From Ignavibacteriales bacterium (lineage in GTDB: Bacteria; Bacteroidota; Ignavibacteria; Ignavibacteriales; Melioribacteraceae): 15,358 nt of DNA. A program made the translations under genes and the position numbers. The stretch covers positions 1-15,358 of the forward strand of contig QYQI01000069.1 in NCBI GenBank assembly GCA_007280825.1, in the 5' to 3' direction. How positions within the stretch are numbered: position 1 is the first letter of the stretch; each line of letters begins with the position of its first letter. The notes under the pieces are model-generated. The model ran no database searches. It was not told the origin of the DNA and was given only the letters and a program-made list of their open reading frames with translations. Of the stretch, positions 1-8,261 are shown in pieces.

Positions 1-765
1 CTTAAATAGAGATTTAAATTTACTCTCACCACGTAAATTTTTAATCTTCAAAATATTTTCGTCTGATTTATCATCTGCGGGAACTTTTATCTTTATCTCT
101 TCATCTTTTTCTTCCTTGCTGAAAAGACTTTTTAGAAATTCCCACACCGAACTAAACTTAAAATCAAACGCAATGATCATTGTAACCAACATAGCAGTGC
201 TAAGAAATATTATACTTCCAAGACCACCTAACAATCTGCTGATCACAGTTCCGAAGAAAAATCCGATCTTACCTGATAGCTCATAATAATCAGTTAAAAG
301 AGAAATCTCGGGAGTAAATTGAATCATCCCAAAAAATGTTGAGAGTAAGATTCCCATTACGATTAAAAAATTGGATAGATAAAGGGGAAGTTTATACTCA
401 TTGACCTTACGTAATATAGAATAACCCCAGATAAACATTATTACCGGAAATATAATAGAAAAGTAACCGATGGTTGAGCGAATCAAAAAATGGGAGACGT
501 ATGCACCCAATATTCCAAGCCAATTATGTGTGGTAGCAGCTTTATTTGCTAATTCGGGATTAGAACCAAATCCGAAAAGGTCTAAAAATTTATAAGAGAA
601 ATATGATTCATCATATCTTGAGTACGTAAGAATGCTTAAAAAAATTAGAAGTGCAAGAATAACTAAGAATATACCAAGCAGCTTTTTTTTCTTTTCCGGA
701 GAAACAACAAAAAAATTTTCTCCCACAGAAGAAGAATTTTCTTTTGATTTATTTTTCTTCGGCAT
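1..765 (-). CDS. ftsK: DNA translocase FtsK, N-terminal part (cut by window edge)
   Basis: FtsK anchors at the division septum and pumps chromosomal DNA during segregation. Only the first 255 residues are in the window, read by hand from the ATG at 765-763; the frame stays open to base 1. After a charged, Lys-rich start (residues 1-29) there are hydrophobic membrane segments at roughly 30-47, 84-117 (probably two passes), 130-150 and 182-201. A charged linker rich in K, E and D begins near 215. The motif N-W-L-G-I-L-G-A (81-88), followed by S-H, is characteristic of FtsK membrane domains in the Bacteroidota group. The motor and gamma domains would lie beyond the edge, so assignment rests on the membrane domain. 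The start is 2 bases after the comB stop, which suggests co-transcription. A different protein with a similar membrane domain is possible but unlikely. Confidence 0.85.
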   Translation of the reverse strand, partial: MPKKNKSKENSSSVGENFFVVSPEKKKKLLGIFLVILALLIFLSILTYSRYDESYFSYKFLDLFGFGSNPELANKAATTHNWLGILGAYVSHFLIRSTIGYFSIIFPVIMFIWGYSILRKVNEYKLPLYLSNFLIVMGILLSTFFGMIQFTPEISLLTDYYELSGKIGFFFGTVISRLLGGLGSIIFLSTAMLVTMIIAFDFKFSSVWEFLKSLFSKEEKDEEIKIKVPADDKSDENILKIKNLRGESKFKSLFK

Positions 766-767
766 TT

Positions 768-1535
768 TTATATAATTTTAGGTTCGTTAACGTTATCGTT
801 CAGGGGTGCTGCAATTTCTAATTTTTTAATAGCACCCGATAGATAATACGGAATCATATCTGTAGTTCCAAACTGAGCGCATTCTTTGATGTCGGCAGTA
901 AATCCATTTTCAACCAATAGTTTACCGTGTTCGGTTTGCTTCAACATCTTTGCAATACTTTTTCCAAAAGATTTATAAAGAACAGAACTAGCTCTTCCGG
1001 AATCAGTGATTTCAATGGTCTTATCAACTTTTTGTAATTCGTTAACTAAATTACCGGCGCAAACCGCATCTTCCATATTAAAATTTCCGTTTGAACCACC
1101 GCAAACAATTTCTACATCTTTATTAACTTTTAATAGTTGATCAGCTATTGCGGGCAGATTGTTAAAACAACAGATATAAAGATTTTCCGAAAACTTTGCT
1201 TTTACAATTGCTTTAGTGCCATTAGTTGTATAAAGGATAATTGATTTACCTGATACGATTTCAGGTTTATATTCTAACGGGGAATTACCAAGATTGAATC
1301 CCTCAACTTTTTTTGTGTTGCGCTCACCGCCAAGAATTGTCTGCCCGCCAAATGCATTACCGGAAACCTTCATAGCAAAATCAACGGTACCAACCGGAAT
1401 AACTTCGCGTGCACCGTTCTTTAACGCTGTAACTATTACTGTTGAAGCACGCAGAACATCAATTACAACGGAAGTCTTTCCCGTAAAATAGAGTTCATCA
1501 AATTGTTGGTGTGTATAATGAATGTTTATTTTCAT
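768..1535 (-). CDS. comB: ComB-family 2-phosphosulfolactate phosphatase
   Basis: This 255-residue protein belongs to the ComB family, Mg-dependent acid phosphatases that convert 2-phosphosulfolactate to sulfolactate, a step of coenzyme M synthesis in methanogens. The family's conserved blocks are all visible: V-V-I-D-V-L-R-A-S-T (23-32), G-G-E-R followed by G-F-N-L-G-N-S-P (69-86), T-T-N-G-T (103-107), and C-G-G-S-N-G with a downstream E-D-A-V-C-A-G (145-161). No signal peptide is seen, so it should be cytoplasmic. The ATG follows the gcvT stop after one base, and ftsK starts 2 bases past its own stop. None of its neighbours is a sulfonate or coenzyme M gene, so the true substrate in this bacterium is uncertain. 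Family membership is secure; the reaction is transferred from studied homologues. Confidence 0.85.
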   Translation of the reverse strand: MKINIHYTHQQFDELYFTGKTSVVIDVLRASTVIVTALKNGAREVIPVGTVDFAMKVSGNAFGGQTILGGERNTKKVEGFNLGNSPLEYKPEIVSGKSIILYTTNGTKAIVKAKFSENLYICCFNNLPAIADQLLKVNKDVEIVCGGSNGNFNMEDAVCAGNLVNELQKVDKTIEITDSGRASSVLYKSFGKSIAKMLKQTEHGKLLVENGFTADIKECAQFGTTDMIPYYLSGAIKKLEIAAPLNDNVNEPKII

Positions 1536-1536
1536 A

Positions 1537-2619
1537 TTAGTTTTTCACAAAAGGTAGTTTAGTAATAATAGCAGGTACTTCCTTGCCCCGAATTAAAAAA
1601 TTTATTTTTCCGCCTTCTTTAGCATGCTGAATTTCAACATAACCTAACGCAATTGCTTTCTCTAGTATTGGACTTACTGTTCCGCTTGTTATATGCCCAA
1701 CAACTTTACCGTCTACTGATAAATCATAACCATGTCTTGGAAACGCTTTCTCATTGGAAACAATTGGTACTAATTTTCTTTTCAATCCTTCTTCCTTAAC
1801 TTTCACCAAAATATCTTTAGAAATAAATTCTTGTTTTTTCAATTTTGTTATCCAGCCAAGTCCGGCTTCCAAAGTATTTGTTGTTTGATCAATATCGTTT
1901 CCGTAAAGGCAAAAACCCATTTCCAAACGAAGAGAATCGCGGGCGCCTAAACCAACGGGTTGAATATCATATTCTTTACCGTTTTCGAATAAAGCATTCC
2001 AAACTTTTTCTGCATCGGTTTCGTTACCATTGAAATATAATTCATAACCAAGTTCGCCGGTATATCCTGTGCGTGAAATGATCATATCAATTCCGGCAAC
2101 TTTGGCAAAAAAGAAATGATAGTATTCTAAATCCAGAGGTTTATTACATATTTTTTCAATTACACTTTTCGAATTTGGTCCTTGAACTGCCAGAAGAGAA
2201 TAATCATCGCTCTCATCATCAATTTGAACATTGAATTTATTATTCTCTTTCATCCAATTAAAATCTTTATCCTTGTTAGAAGCGTTAACAACAAGCATAA
2301 ATTCTTTTTCATTGATTCTATAAACAAGAAGGTCGTCAACAATTCCTCCATCAGGATAACACATTGCAGAGTATTGTACTCTACCATTTGTAAGAAGAGA
2401 TGCATCGTTCACAGTAATATGTTGAACAAAATTCAATGCTTTGTCTCCCTTAATAAATATTTCACCCATGTGGGAAACATCAAAAACTCCAACAGAAGTA
2501 CGAACAGCTTTGTGTTCCGCAATAATAGATGAATACTGTACGGGCATACTATAACCGGCAAAATCTACAATCTTGGCACCAAGTTTTTCGTGAATCGAAT
2601 AAAATTTTGTTTTCTTCAT
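1537..2619 (-). CDS. gcvT: Glycine cleavage system T protein (aminomethyltransferase)
   Basis: GcvT takes the aminomethyl group carried on the lipoyl arm of the H protein and transfers its one-carbon unit to tetrahydrofolate, releasing ammonia. From the chosen ATG the protein has 360 residues, the usual size. Visible family blocks are G-A-K-I-V-D-F-A-G-Y-S-M-P-V-Q-Y (14-29), F-D-V-S-H-M-G-E (46-53), G-G-I-V-D-D (91-96), where the family's catalytic aspartate is expected, T-G-Y-T-G-E-L-G-Y-E-L, and G-A-R-D-S-L-R-L-E. A longer reading from an ATG at 2646 would overlap the transaldolase gene by 22 bases and add nine residues that the family lacks; 2619 matches the usual M-K-K-T start and leaves a 5-base gap. 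gcvH and gcvP are not adjacent, so the gene is separated from the rest of the system. Confidence 0.95.
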   Translation of the reverse strand: MKKTKFYSIHEKLGAKIVDFAGYSMPVQYSSIIAEHKAVRTSVGVFDVSHMGEIFIKGDKALNFVQHITVNDASLLTNGRVQYSAMCYPDGGIVDDLLVYRINEKEFMLVVNASNKDKDFNWMKENNKFNVQIDDESDDYSLLAVQGPNSKSVIEKICNKPLDLEYYHFFFAKVAGIDMIISRTGYTGELGYELYFNGNETDAEKVWNALFENGKEYDIQPVGLGARDSLRLEMGFCLYGNDIDQTTNTLEAGLGWITKLKKQEFISKDILVKVKEEGLKRKLVPIVSNEKAFPRHGYDLSVDGKVVGHITSGTVSPILEKAIALGYVEIQHAKEGGKINFLIRGKEVPAIITKLPFVKN

Positions 2620-2624
2620 AACAA

Positions 2625-3269
2625 CTATTGATTTAATTTTTTCCAATCGCTCAAGAATTTTTCCAGACCCAGATCAGTAAGCGGATGTTTAAATAATTTA
2701 TTTATTACATCAAACGGCATTGTTGCAACATGTGCGCCCATCATTGCTGCATCAACCAAATGAAGCGGGTGGCGGATGCTTGCAACAAGAACTTGAGTCT
2801 TATAATTATAATTATTGTATATCTGAACAATCTGCTTAATCAATCCCATTCCATCTTGGCTAATATCATCTAATCGTCCAACAAACGGAGAGATATAAGT
2901 TGCGCCTGCTTTTGCAGCTAGCAATGCTTGTGAAGGCGAGAAGCACAAAGTAACATTTGTTTTGATTCCTTCCCCGCTTAAAGATTTAACTGCTTTGATT
3001 CCTTCTTTGATTAGCGGAACTTTAACAACAATATTTTTGTGAATTTTTGCAAGTTCATGAGCTTCCTTCATAATTCCGTCGTAATCTGTTGAAACAACTT
3101 CCGCGCTGATTGGTCCATCTACTATCTTTATGATTTCAGCAAGAAGTTCACGAAAGTTTTTTCCTTCCTTTGCTACTAAAGAAGGATTCGTTGTTACACC
3201 ATCCAGCAAACCATAAGAAGCGGCTTCTTTAATCTCGTTAATATTTGCGGTATCAATAAAGAATTTCAT
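2625..3269 (-). CDS. tal: Transaldolase, small FSA-like type (fructose-6-phosphate aldolase family)
   Basis: This 214-residue TIM-barrel enzyme belongs to the small transaldolase/fructose-6-phosphate aldolase family. Transaldolase moves a dihydroxyacetone unit between sugar phosphates in the non-oxidative pentose phosphate pathway. The sequence shows the T-T-N-P-S motif (26-30), the Schiff-base lysine in V-V-K-V-P (Lys83), and I-S-P-F-V-G-R-L-D-D near 126-135. The residue equivalent to Gln59 of E. coli FsaA is Glu57 here (S-A-E-V). Glu at this place is typical of true transaldolases, so I favour transaldolase over aldolase. The product is cytoplasmic. The gene starts a likely transcription unit after an 85-base gap that contains a weak hairpin, and gcvT follows 5 bases after its stop. 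The start is the only reasonable ATG, since the barrel begins at once with M-K-F-F-I-D-T-A. Confidence 0.92.
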   Translation of the reverse strand: MKFFIDTANINEIKEAASYGLLDGVTTNPSLVAKEGKNFRELLAEIIKIVDGPISAEVVSTDYDGIMKEAHELAKIHKNIVVKVPLIKEGIKAVKSLSGEGIKTNVTLCFSPSQALLAAKAGATYISPFVGRLDDISQDGMGLIKQIVQIYNNYNYKTQVLVASIRHPLHLVDAAMMGAHVATMPFDVINKLFKHPLTDLGLEKFLSDWKKLNQ

Positions 3270-3325
3270 AATATTCTCTTACTATATTAATAAATAATTT
3301 GTTGTCTGAAAATTAATAAAAATTG

Positions 3326-3348
3326 ATCTTAATTATACGGGTTAAGAT
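3326..3348 (-). terminator. Weak AT-rich hairpin after rng, possible terminator
   Basis: On the minus strand a 7-bp perfect stem (ATCTTAA / TTAAGAT) with a 9-base loop begins 6 bases after the rng stop and is followed by CAATTTTTATT. The shape fits an intrinsic terminator, but the stem is short and mostly A-T, so termination would be partial at best. The 85-base gap around it (3270-3354) shows no other clear signal, and I found no convincing promoter for the transaldolase gene. Confidence 0.35.
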
Positions 3349-3354
3349 TTTCTC

Positions 3355-4974
3355 TTAATTAAAGTCGTTAGTTATATCTTTGCCCGTTTTAGTTGTTAAG
3401 AAATAATAATTCTGAGGATTTATTTTTTCTTCTTCTTGAAGTTTTATTTTTACAAAATATTTTAATTGGAATTTCGTCAGTCGGGATATAAACCCTTCTT
3501 TAAGTTTTAATCCAAGTGAAGGATGAACTTTTAAGGTTAATGATTTGGATTTCCCTTCCACATGATAACGTTTTAACCAATGCTCAATTTCATGAATCAA
3601 GTTTGACTTTTTAGTAAGCAGTCCTGTACCTGCACAATACGGACAAGCATCATTCATAGACTGCATAATGTTTTCGCGGATTCGCTCGCGTGTAATTTGC
3701 ATCAACCCGAAATCCGTCATCGGAAGCAATGCAATCTTTGCGCGGTCTTTCTTGAATTCTTTTTTAAGTTCATCATAAATCTTTTTACGATTCTTTTCAT
3801 CTTCAAGATCAATGAAATCTACAACTATCAATCCTCCGATATCACGTAGACGGAGCTGACGGACAATTTCCCGCGATGCTTCCAAATCCGTTTTGAGAGA
3901 ATTAAGTTCTTGTTCTTTCTTAGCTGCATAACGACCGCTGTTTACATCAATAACAACCATCGCTTCCGTATGCTCTATAACAATGTGTCCTCCGCTTGGC
4001 AGAGAAACCTTTCGTCCCATCAGACCTTTAATCTGTTCATCAATTTTAAATGCTTCAAAAATCGGTTCATCTTGTTTAAATAATTCTATCCTATCAAGAA
4101 GTCCCGGTTGAATGAACTGAACATAGTTGCGTATTTCTTTGTAAAGTTTTTTAGAATCAACGAAAACTTTTGAAACATCAGGAGTAAATAGATCCCGTAT
4201 AACGCTGATTGTAGTACTAAGATCTTTATATAAAAGTGCAGGCGGTTCTTGTTTCTTTGCATCTTCCTGCATGTCTTCCCAAATTTTTACAAGATATCTC
4301 AAGTCGCCGGAAAGCGCTTCTTCTGTTTGATCTCTAGCTGCAGTTCTAATTATCAATCCGCAATTGGAAGGAATTATTCCCCGTGCAATTCTTCGTAATC
4401 TTTTTCGCTCTCTAAAATCGTAGATCTTCTTTGAAACTCCAACCTTATTATCTAAAGGGAGTAAAACGCAAAATCTTCCTGGAATAGAAATAGATGAAGT
4501 ACATCTAACGCCTTTATCTTTAACAGGCTCTTTAATAATCTGAATTAATATTGATTCCCCTTTATGAAGTTTGGGAATTTGTCTCTGCTCTCGATGATCG
4601 TGTCTATCTTTATCTCTTACCGGTTTTTGTTCCTGCGGCTGAGTTTGTGCAGTAGTTTGATCTTGAGCTTGAGGTTCAGTTTCTTCTTCGTCCGTTCCGT
4701 CATCTGCTTCTTCATCTTCATCAAGCATATTTTTTAATGCATCGGTACGGTCGCCAATATCAGAAAAGTGAAGAAAAGCATCATGCTTTAATCCGATGTC
4801 TATGAATACTGCGCGGATGCCAGGTAATACTCTGGCAACTTTTCCTAAAAATACATCTCCCACCATTCTTCGTTTTTCCGGATGATCTACGAAGAAATCA
4901 ACCAGATTGCTGTCTTCAGTTATCGCAACATGGTTCTGCGATGTTGAAGAACTAATAATTATTTCTTTATTCAT
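3355..4974 (-). CDS. rng: Ribonuclease G/E family endoribonuclease
   Basis: This 539-residue protein is an RNase G/E endoribonuclease, which cuts single-stranded AU-rich RNA in mRNA decay and rRNA maturation. The order is: N-terminal RNase H-like strand region, an S1 domain starting near 36 (V-G-D-V-F-L-G-K-V, then D-A-F-L-H-F-S-D-I), and the DNase I-like catalytic domain. The metal-binding aspartates are Asp343 in V-I-D-V-N-S-G-R and Asp386 in V-V-D-F-I-D-L-E-D. The zinc-link cysteines Cys444 and Cys447 lie in A-C-P-Y-C-A-G-T-G. Residues 85-133 form an acidic then Gln/Thr/Pro-rich insertion inside the S1 domain, likely disordered. There is no long C-terminal scaffold like that of E. coli RNase E, so RNase G is the better name. 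It follows dusB after 19 bases and lies two genes downstream of pnp. Confidence 0.95.
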   Translation of the reverse strand: MNKEIIISSSTSQNHVAITEDSNLVDFFVDHPEKRRMVGDVFLGKVARVLPGIRAVFIDIGLKHDAFLHFSDIGDRTDALKNMLDEDEEADDGTDEEETEPQAQDQTTAQTQPQEQKPVRDKDRHDHREQRQIPKLHKGESILIQIIKEPVKDKGVRCTSSISIPGRFCVLLPLDNKVGVSKKIYDFRERKRLRRIARGIIPSNCGLIIRTAARDQTEEALSGDLRYLVKIWEDMQEDAKKQEPPALLYKDLSTTISVIRDLFTPDVSKVFVDSKKLYKEIRNYVQFIQPGLLDRIELFKQDEPIFEAFKIDEQIKGLMGRKVSLPSGGHIVIEHTEAMVVIDVNSGRYAAKKEQELNSLKTDLEASREIVRQLRLRDIGGLIVVDFIDLEDEKNRKKIYDELKKEFKKDRAKIALLPMTDFGLMQITRERIRENIMQSMNDACPYCAGTGLLTKKSNLIHEIEHWLKRYHVEGKSKSLTLKVHPSLGLKLKEGFISRLTKFQLKYFVKIKLQEEEKINPQNYYFLTTKTGKDITNDFN

Positions 4975-4993
4975 TTTAAAACCTTTTTAGTTC

Positions 4994-6061
4994 CTATCCA
5001 AGTGCGCTAATATTTTGATCAGCAAGCCAGAATAGAACTTTCTTTTGAAATTTTTTGTGGATCTCTTCCTTAATATGAATTTCTTTTGAACCTTTCATTA
5101 TTTTTTCCGCATGATCAGTAATGAGTCCGCGAAGTGTATCCAATTTTTTAACAGAAAAAACTTCCTCAAGTAGAGAATTAATTCCAGAATAATTTTTGAA
5201 ATACCAGATAGAATGTTTTTTAGCTTTATCTAAAGCCAGCAGTTCGCCGAATTCTTCTTCCAAATATTTTATATGTTTTAACAAAATATCTCTTACAACA
5301 AAAGCATCAGGTTCACCGGGATCAATTCCTTTTTCCATCAAAACATTAAAACGTGAAAATATAAACGGATTACCTAACGCACCGCGTGCTATCATAGCAG
5401 AATCACATCCGGTTGAATCAATCATTTCTTGAATATCATGAGGCGTAAACATAGATCCATTTCCAACTACAGGAATATTTACGGCTTCTTTAACTTTTTT
5501 AAGCCAGCTCCAGTCAGCGCTCATATTATATTTATCCGCGCGAGTTCTTGCATGAACAAAAATTAAAGCTCCGCCGTTATCTTCTACTGCTTTTGCATTT
5601 TCCAAAACATTAACTGTTGATTTATCTTTTCCTAACCTAAGTTTAACTGATATAGGAACTCCATTTGATCCATCTACCATTTTGCGAACCAGGTTAGAAA
5701 GTATTTTAGGATCATCTAATAATGCTGCGCCCATTTTTTTAGAACAAACTTTATCAACTGGACAACCACAATTTAGATCAATTAAATCGGGTTTCATTTT
5801 AGAAATTTCTTTTACTGCTTCAAACAAAGTTTCCGGATGATTTCCTAAAATTTGAACACCGATTGGTTTTTCAGAACGGCTAAATGAGAAATGACGAAGG
5901 GTTTCAAAATTATTATTTACGACGCCATCCGCACTTACCATTTGCGTAAAAGTTATACCCGCCTGCTGCTCTTTACATATTTTTCGAAAAGAAGAGTCGG
6001 TAACCTCTGCCATTGGGGCTAAAAATAGTTTTCTACCTATATCGAGATTTCCGACTTTCAT
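4994..6061 (-). CDS. dusB: tRNA-dihydrouridine synthase, DusB-like
   Basis: Dus enzymes use FMN and NADPH to reduce specific uridines of tRNA to dihydrouridine. The 355-residue protein has the typical FMN TIM barrel: L-A-P-M-A-E-V-T-D (14-22), G-V-Q-I-L-G-N (68-74), and D-L-N-C-G-C-P-V-D-K-V (95-105), whose Cys100 in the G-C-P motif is the expected catalytic acid. H-A-R-T-R and V-V-G-N-G-S follow, and R-G-A-L-G-N-P completes the phosphate-binding end. A helical C-terminal domain (about 255-355) contacts tRNA in the family. The assignment to subgroup B is by overall similarity and is less sure than the family. It is the first gene after the strong hairpin that follows pnp, with 82 bases between them. 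No strong ribosome binding site is visible ahead of the ATG. Confidence 0.92.
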   Translation of the reverse strand: MKVGNLDIGRKLFLAPMAEVTDSSFRKICKEQQAGITFTQMVSADGVVNNNFETLRHFSFSRSEKPIGVQILGNHPETLFEAVKEISKMKPDLIDLNCGCPVDKVCSKKMGAALLDDPKILSNLVRKMVDGSNGVPISVKLRLGKDKSTVNVLENAKAVEDNGGALIFVHARTRADKYNMSADWSWLKKVKEAVNIPVVGNGSMFTPHDIQEMIDSTGCDSAMIARGALGNPFIFSRFNVLMEKGIDPGEPDAFVVRDILLKHIKYLEEEFGELLALDKAKKHSIWYFKNYSGINSLLEEVFSVKKLDTLRGLITDHAEKIMKGSKEIHIKEEIHKKFQKKVLFWLADQNISALG

Positions 6062-6107
6062 TTAATAACTCTTACCACAATTTCCAAAAAACAATTTGCT
6101 TAAGTAT

Positions 6108-6136
6108 AATGAATCCCAAATAAATTGGGATTCATT
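6108..6136 (-). terminator. 12-bp perfect inverted repeat after pnp
   Basis: Arms at 6108-6119 and 6125-6136 are perfectly complementary (AATGAATCCCAA / TTGGGATTCATT) around a 5-base loop. The stem starts 7 bases past the pnp stop. No run of T follows it on the minus strand (ATACTTAAGC), so it may be a 3'-end stabiliser or a weak terminator rather than a classic Rho-independent terminator. The rest of the 82-base gap shows no clear promoter for dusB. Confidence 0.55.
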
Positions 6137-6143
6137 CTTTTAA

Positions 6144-8249
6144 TTATTCTTTTTCTTCAGAATCCTGACTTACGGATTCATTCAATAATGCTTTCCTAGA
6201 AAGAGAGAATTTTCCACCTTCAATTGCAAGCAATTTAACTTTTACCATTTCTCCTTCTTTCAAAACATCCGTTACTTTATTAACACGTTTGTTATCTATC
6301 TGTGAAATATGGAGAAGTCCTTGAGTCCCGGGTATAATTTCAACGAAGGCGCCAAAGTCAGTGATCTTCATAATCTTACCGGTATAATTTTTTCCAACTT
6401 CCGGTTCTGAAACAAGTAGTTTAATATATTCTTTTGCAGCTTTGGCAAGTGTTGCATCTTGTCCAGCTATGCTTACTGTTCCATCGTCTTCAATATTAAT
6501 ATCTACACAAAAATCTTTTTGCATTTTCTGAATAACTTTTCCACCAGGCCCGATAACAGCACCAATTTTTTCTGTTGGAACTTTAGTTGTAAAAATTCTA
6601 GGTGCATAATTGGAAATATTTGGTCTTGCTTCGGCTATTGCTTCATTCATGATCTTAAGAATATGTAATCTTCCTTCTTTAGCCTGAGTTAGAGCTTTTT
6701 CCATGATCTCGTATGAGATGCCTTGAATTTTAATATCCATCTGCAAGCCGGTAATTCCATTTTCAGAACCAGAAACTTTAAAATCCATATCACCAAGATG
6801 ATCTTCGTTTCCAAGTATATCGGAAAGAATCGCAAATTTTTCTTTTTCTTTAACAAGCCCCATTGCAATTCCCGCAATAGCACATTTAACCGGAACCCCG
6901 CCTTCCATCAATGCAAGTGAACCTGCACAAACAGTTGCCATAGATGATGATCCGTTCGATTCAAGAATATCCGAGTTCAAGCGAATGATGTAAGGAAATT
7001 TTTCCTCGGAAGGAATAATATTTTTCAGCGAACGTTCTGCCAGATTACCGTGCCCCACTTCTCTTCTTCCAACGCCGGAGAATCTTCCGGTTTCACCAAC
7101 GCTGAATGGCGGAAAGTTGTAATGAAGCAGAAATCGTTTTTTATATTCCGGTTGAAGTCCGTCAATAATTTGTTCGTCGCCTTTAGCACCCAAAGTTAAA
7201 GTAGTTAAGCTTTGAGTTTCTCCGCGTGTGAAAAGTGCTGTTGCATGCGGACGCGGCAGAATTCCAAGTTCGATTGTTATTGGTCTTATCTGAGTTGTAT
7301 TTCTTCCGTCAAGACGTAATCCTTCATCAAGAATTCTTTTACGCATCAAATCTTTTTCCATATCATGAAGAATTTCTTTGATTGCAACTTCTTGTTCAGA
7401 ATATTTTTCAGCGAGTGCAACCAGAACTTCATCTGTTAAAGCATGGTTCTGTGCCGATCTTTCTTCTTTTGCTAAAACTGATGCGACAATCGTTTTGAAT
7501 TTATCATGTGCAAGTGCTGTGATATCGTTCAGTAAATTTTGATCAACAACTTTTTCAGCAACTTTCATTTTAGGTTTACCGCAAAGTTGTCTCAGTTCTT
7601 TCTGAACTTCAATAATTTTCTTTATTTCAGTGTGAGCAAATTTAAGAGCATCGAGCATAACCTGTTCGCTCAATTCTTTTGCTTCGCCTTCAACCATCAT
7701 GATAGAGCTTTCAGTTCCGGCAATAACTAATTCAAGATCGCTCTCTTCAGTTTCTTTAAGAGTAGGATTGATTATTAATTCGCCGTTGATTCTTCCAACA
7801 CGAACTTCGCCAATCGGTTCAAGGAATGGAATATCTGAAATTGCCAGCGCAGCTGAAGCAGCGCAAGCTGCAATTACATCCGAATCATTTTCGCTGTCGT
7901 AGGAATAAACGAATGCGGCAACTTGAGTATCATTTTTGTAATTCTCAGAGAAAAGCGGACGAAGCGGACGGTCAATCAATCGTGATGTAAGAACTTCTTT
8001 ATCTGTAGGTTTGCCTTCGCGTTTAAAAAATCCACCGGGAACCTTTCCGGCAGCAAATGCTTTTTCTCTATACTCAACACTGAGCGGAAAGAAATCAATA
8101 CCCGGTCGTAATTCTCCTGCTACAGCAGTAACTAAAACCATTGTATCGCCGTAGCGAACCATAACAGCGCCGTTCGCCTGCTTGGCAAGTTTTCCTGTTT
8201 CAAAAATTAATTTTTGTTTTCCTATTTGTACTTCTTTGGTATAAACCAT
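6144..8249 (-). CDS. pnp: Polyribonucleotide nucleotidyltransferase (PNPase)
   Basis: PNPase degrades RNA 3' to 5' by phosphorolysis and can add heteropolymeric tails; it works as a trimer. The 701-residue protein has the standard order: first RNase PH core (about 1-145), an all-helical linker (about 235-300), second RNase PH core (about 315-545), a KH domain with V-I-G-P-G-G-K at 565-571, and an S1 domain (about 621-686). The catalytic region G-D-M-D-F-K-V (486-492) with Asp487 and Asp489 is intact, as is F-S-G-V-G-R-R-E-V-G-H-G (390-401). The Glu/Ser-rich tail is short. A GGAGT ribosome binding site precedes the ATG. The gene lies 12 bases after rpsO, the classic rpsO-pnp pair, and a 12-bp hairpin closes its 3' end. 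Confidence 0.98.
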   Translation of the reverse strand: MVYTKEVQIGKQKLIFETGKLAKQANGAVMVRYGDTMVLVTAVAGELRPGIDFFPLSVEYREKAFAAGKVPGGFFKREGKPTDKEVLTSRLIDRPLRPLFSENYKNDTQVAAFVYSYDSENDSDVIAACAASAALAISDIPFLEPIGEVRVGRINGELIINPTLKETEESDLELVIAGTESSIMMVEGEAKELSEQVMLDALKFAHTEIKKIIEVQKELRQLCGKPKMKVAEKVVDQNLLNDITALAHDKFKTIVASVLAKEERSAQNHALTDEVLVALAEKYSEQEVAIKEILHDMEKDLMRKRILDEGLRLDGRNTTQIRPITIELGILPRPHATALFTRGETQSLTTLTLGAKGDEQIIDGLQPEYKKRFLLHYNFPPFSVGETGRFSGVGRREVGHGNLAERSLKNIIPSEEKFPYIIRLNSDILESNGSSSMATVCAGSLALMEGGVPVKCAIAGIAMGLVKEKEKFAILSDILGNEDHLGDMDFKVSGSENGITGLQMDIKIQGISYEIMEKALTQAKEGRLHILKIMNEAIAEARPNISNYAPRIFTTKVPTEKIGAVIGPGGKVIQKMQKDFCVDINIEDDGTVSIAGQDATLAKAAKEYIKLLVSEPEVGKNYTGKIMKITDFGAFVEIIPGTQGLLHISQIDNKRVNKVTDVLKEGEMVKVKLLAIEGGKFSLSRKALLNESVSQDSEEKE

Positions 8250-8261
8250 TTAGATACTCCG

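Noticed and set aside
2620..2646. GcvT start at 2646
   Set aside because: It would overlap the transaldolase gene by 22 bases and add nine residues not found in the family.
6062..6143. A dusB promoter in the pnp-dusB gap
   Set aside because: No TAnnTTTG or well-spaced -35/-10 pair was found; only the inverted repeat stands out.
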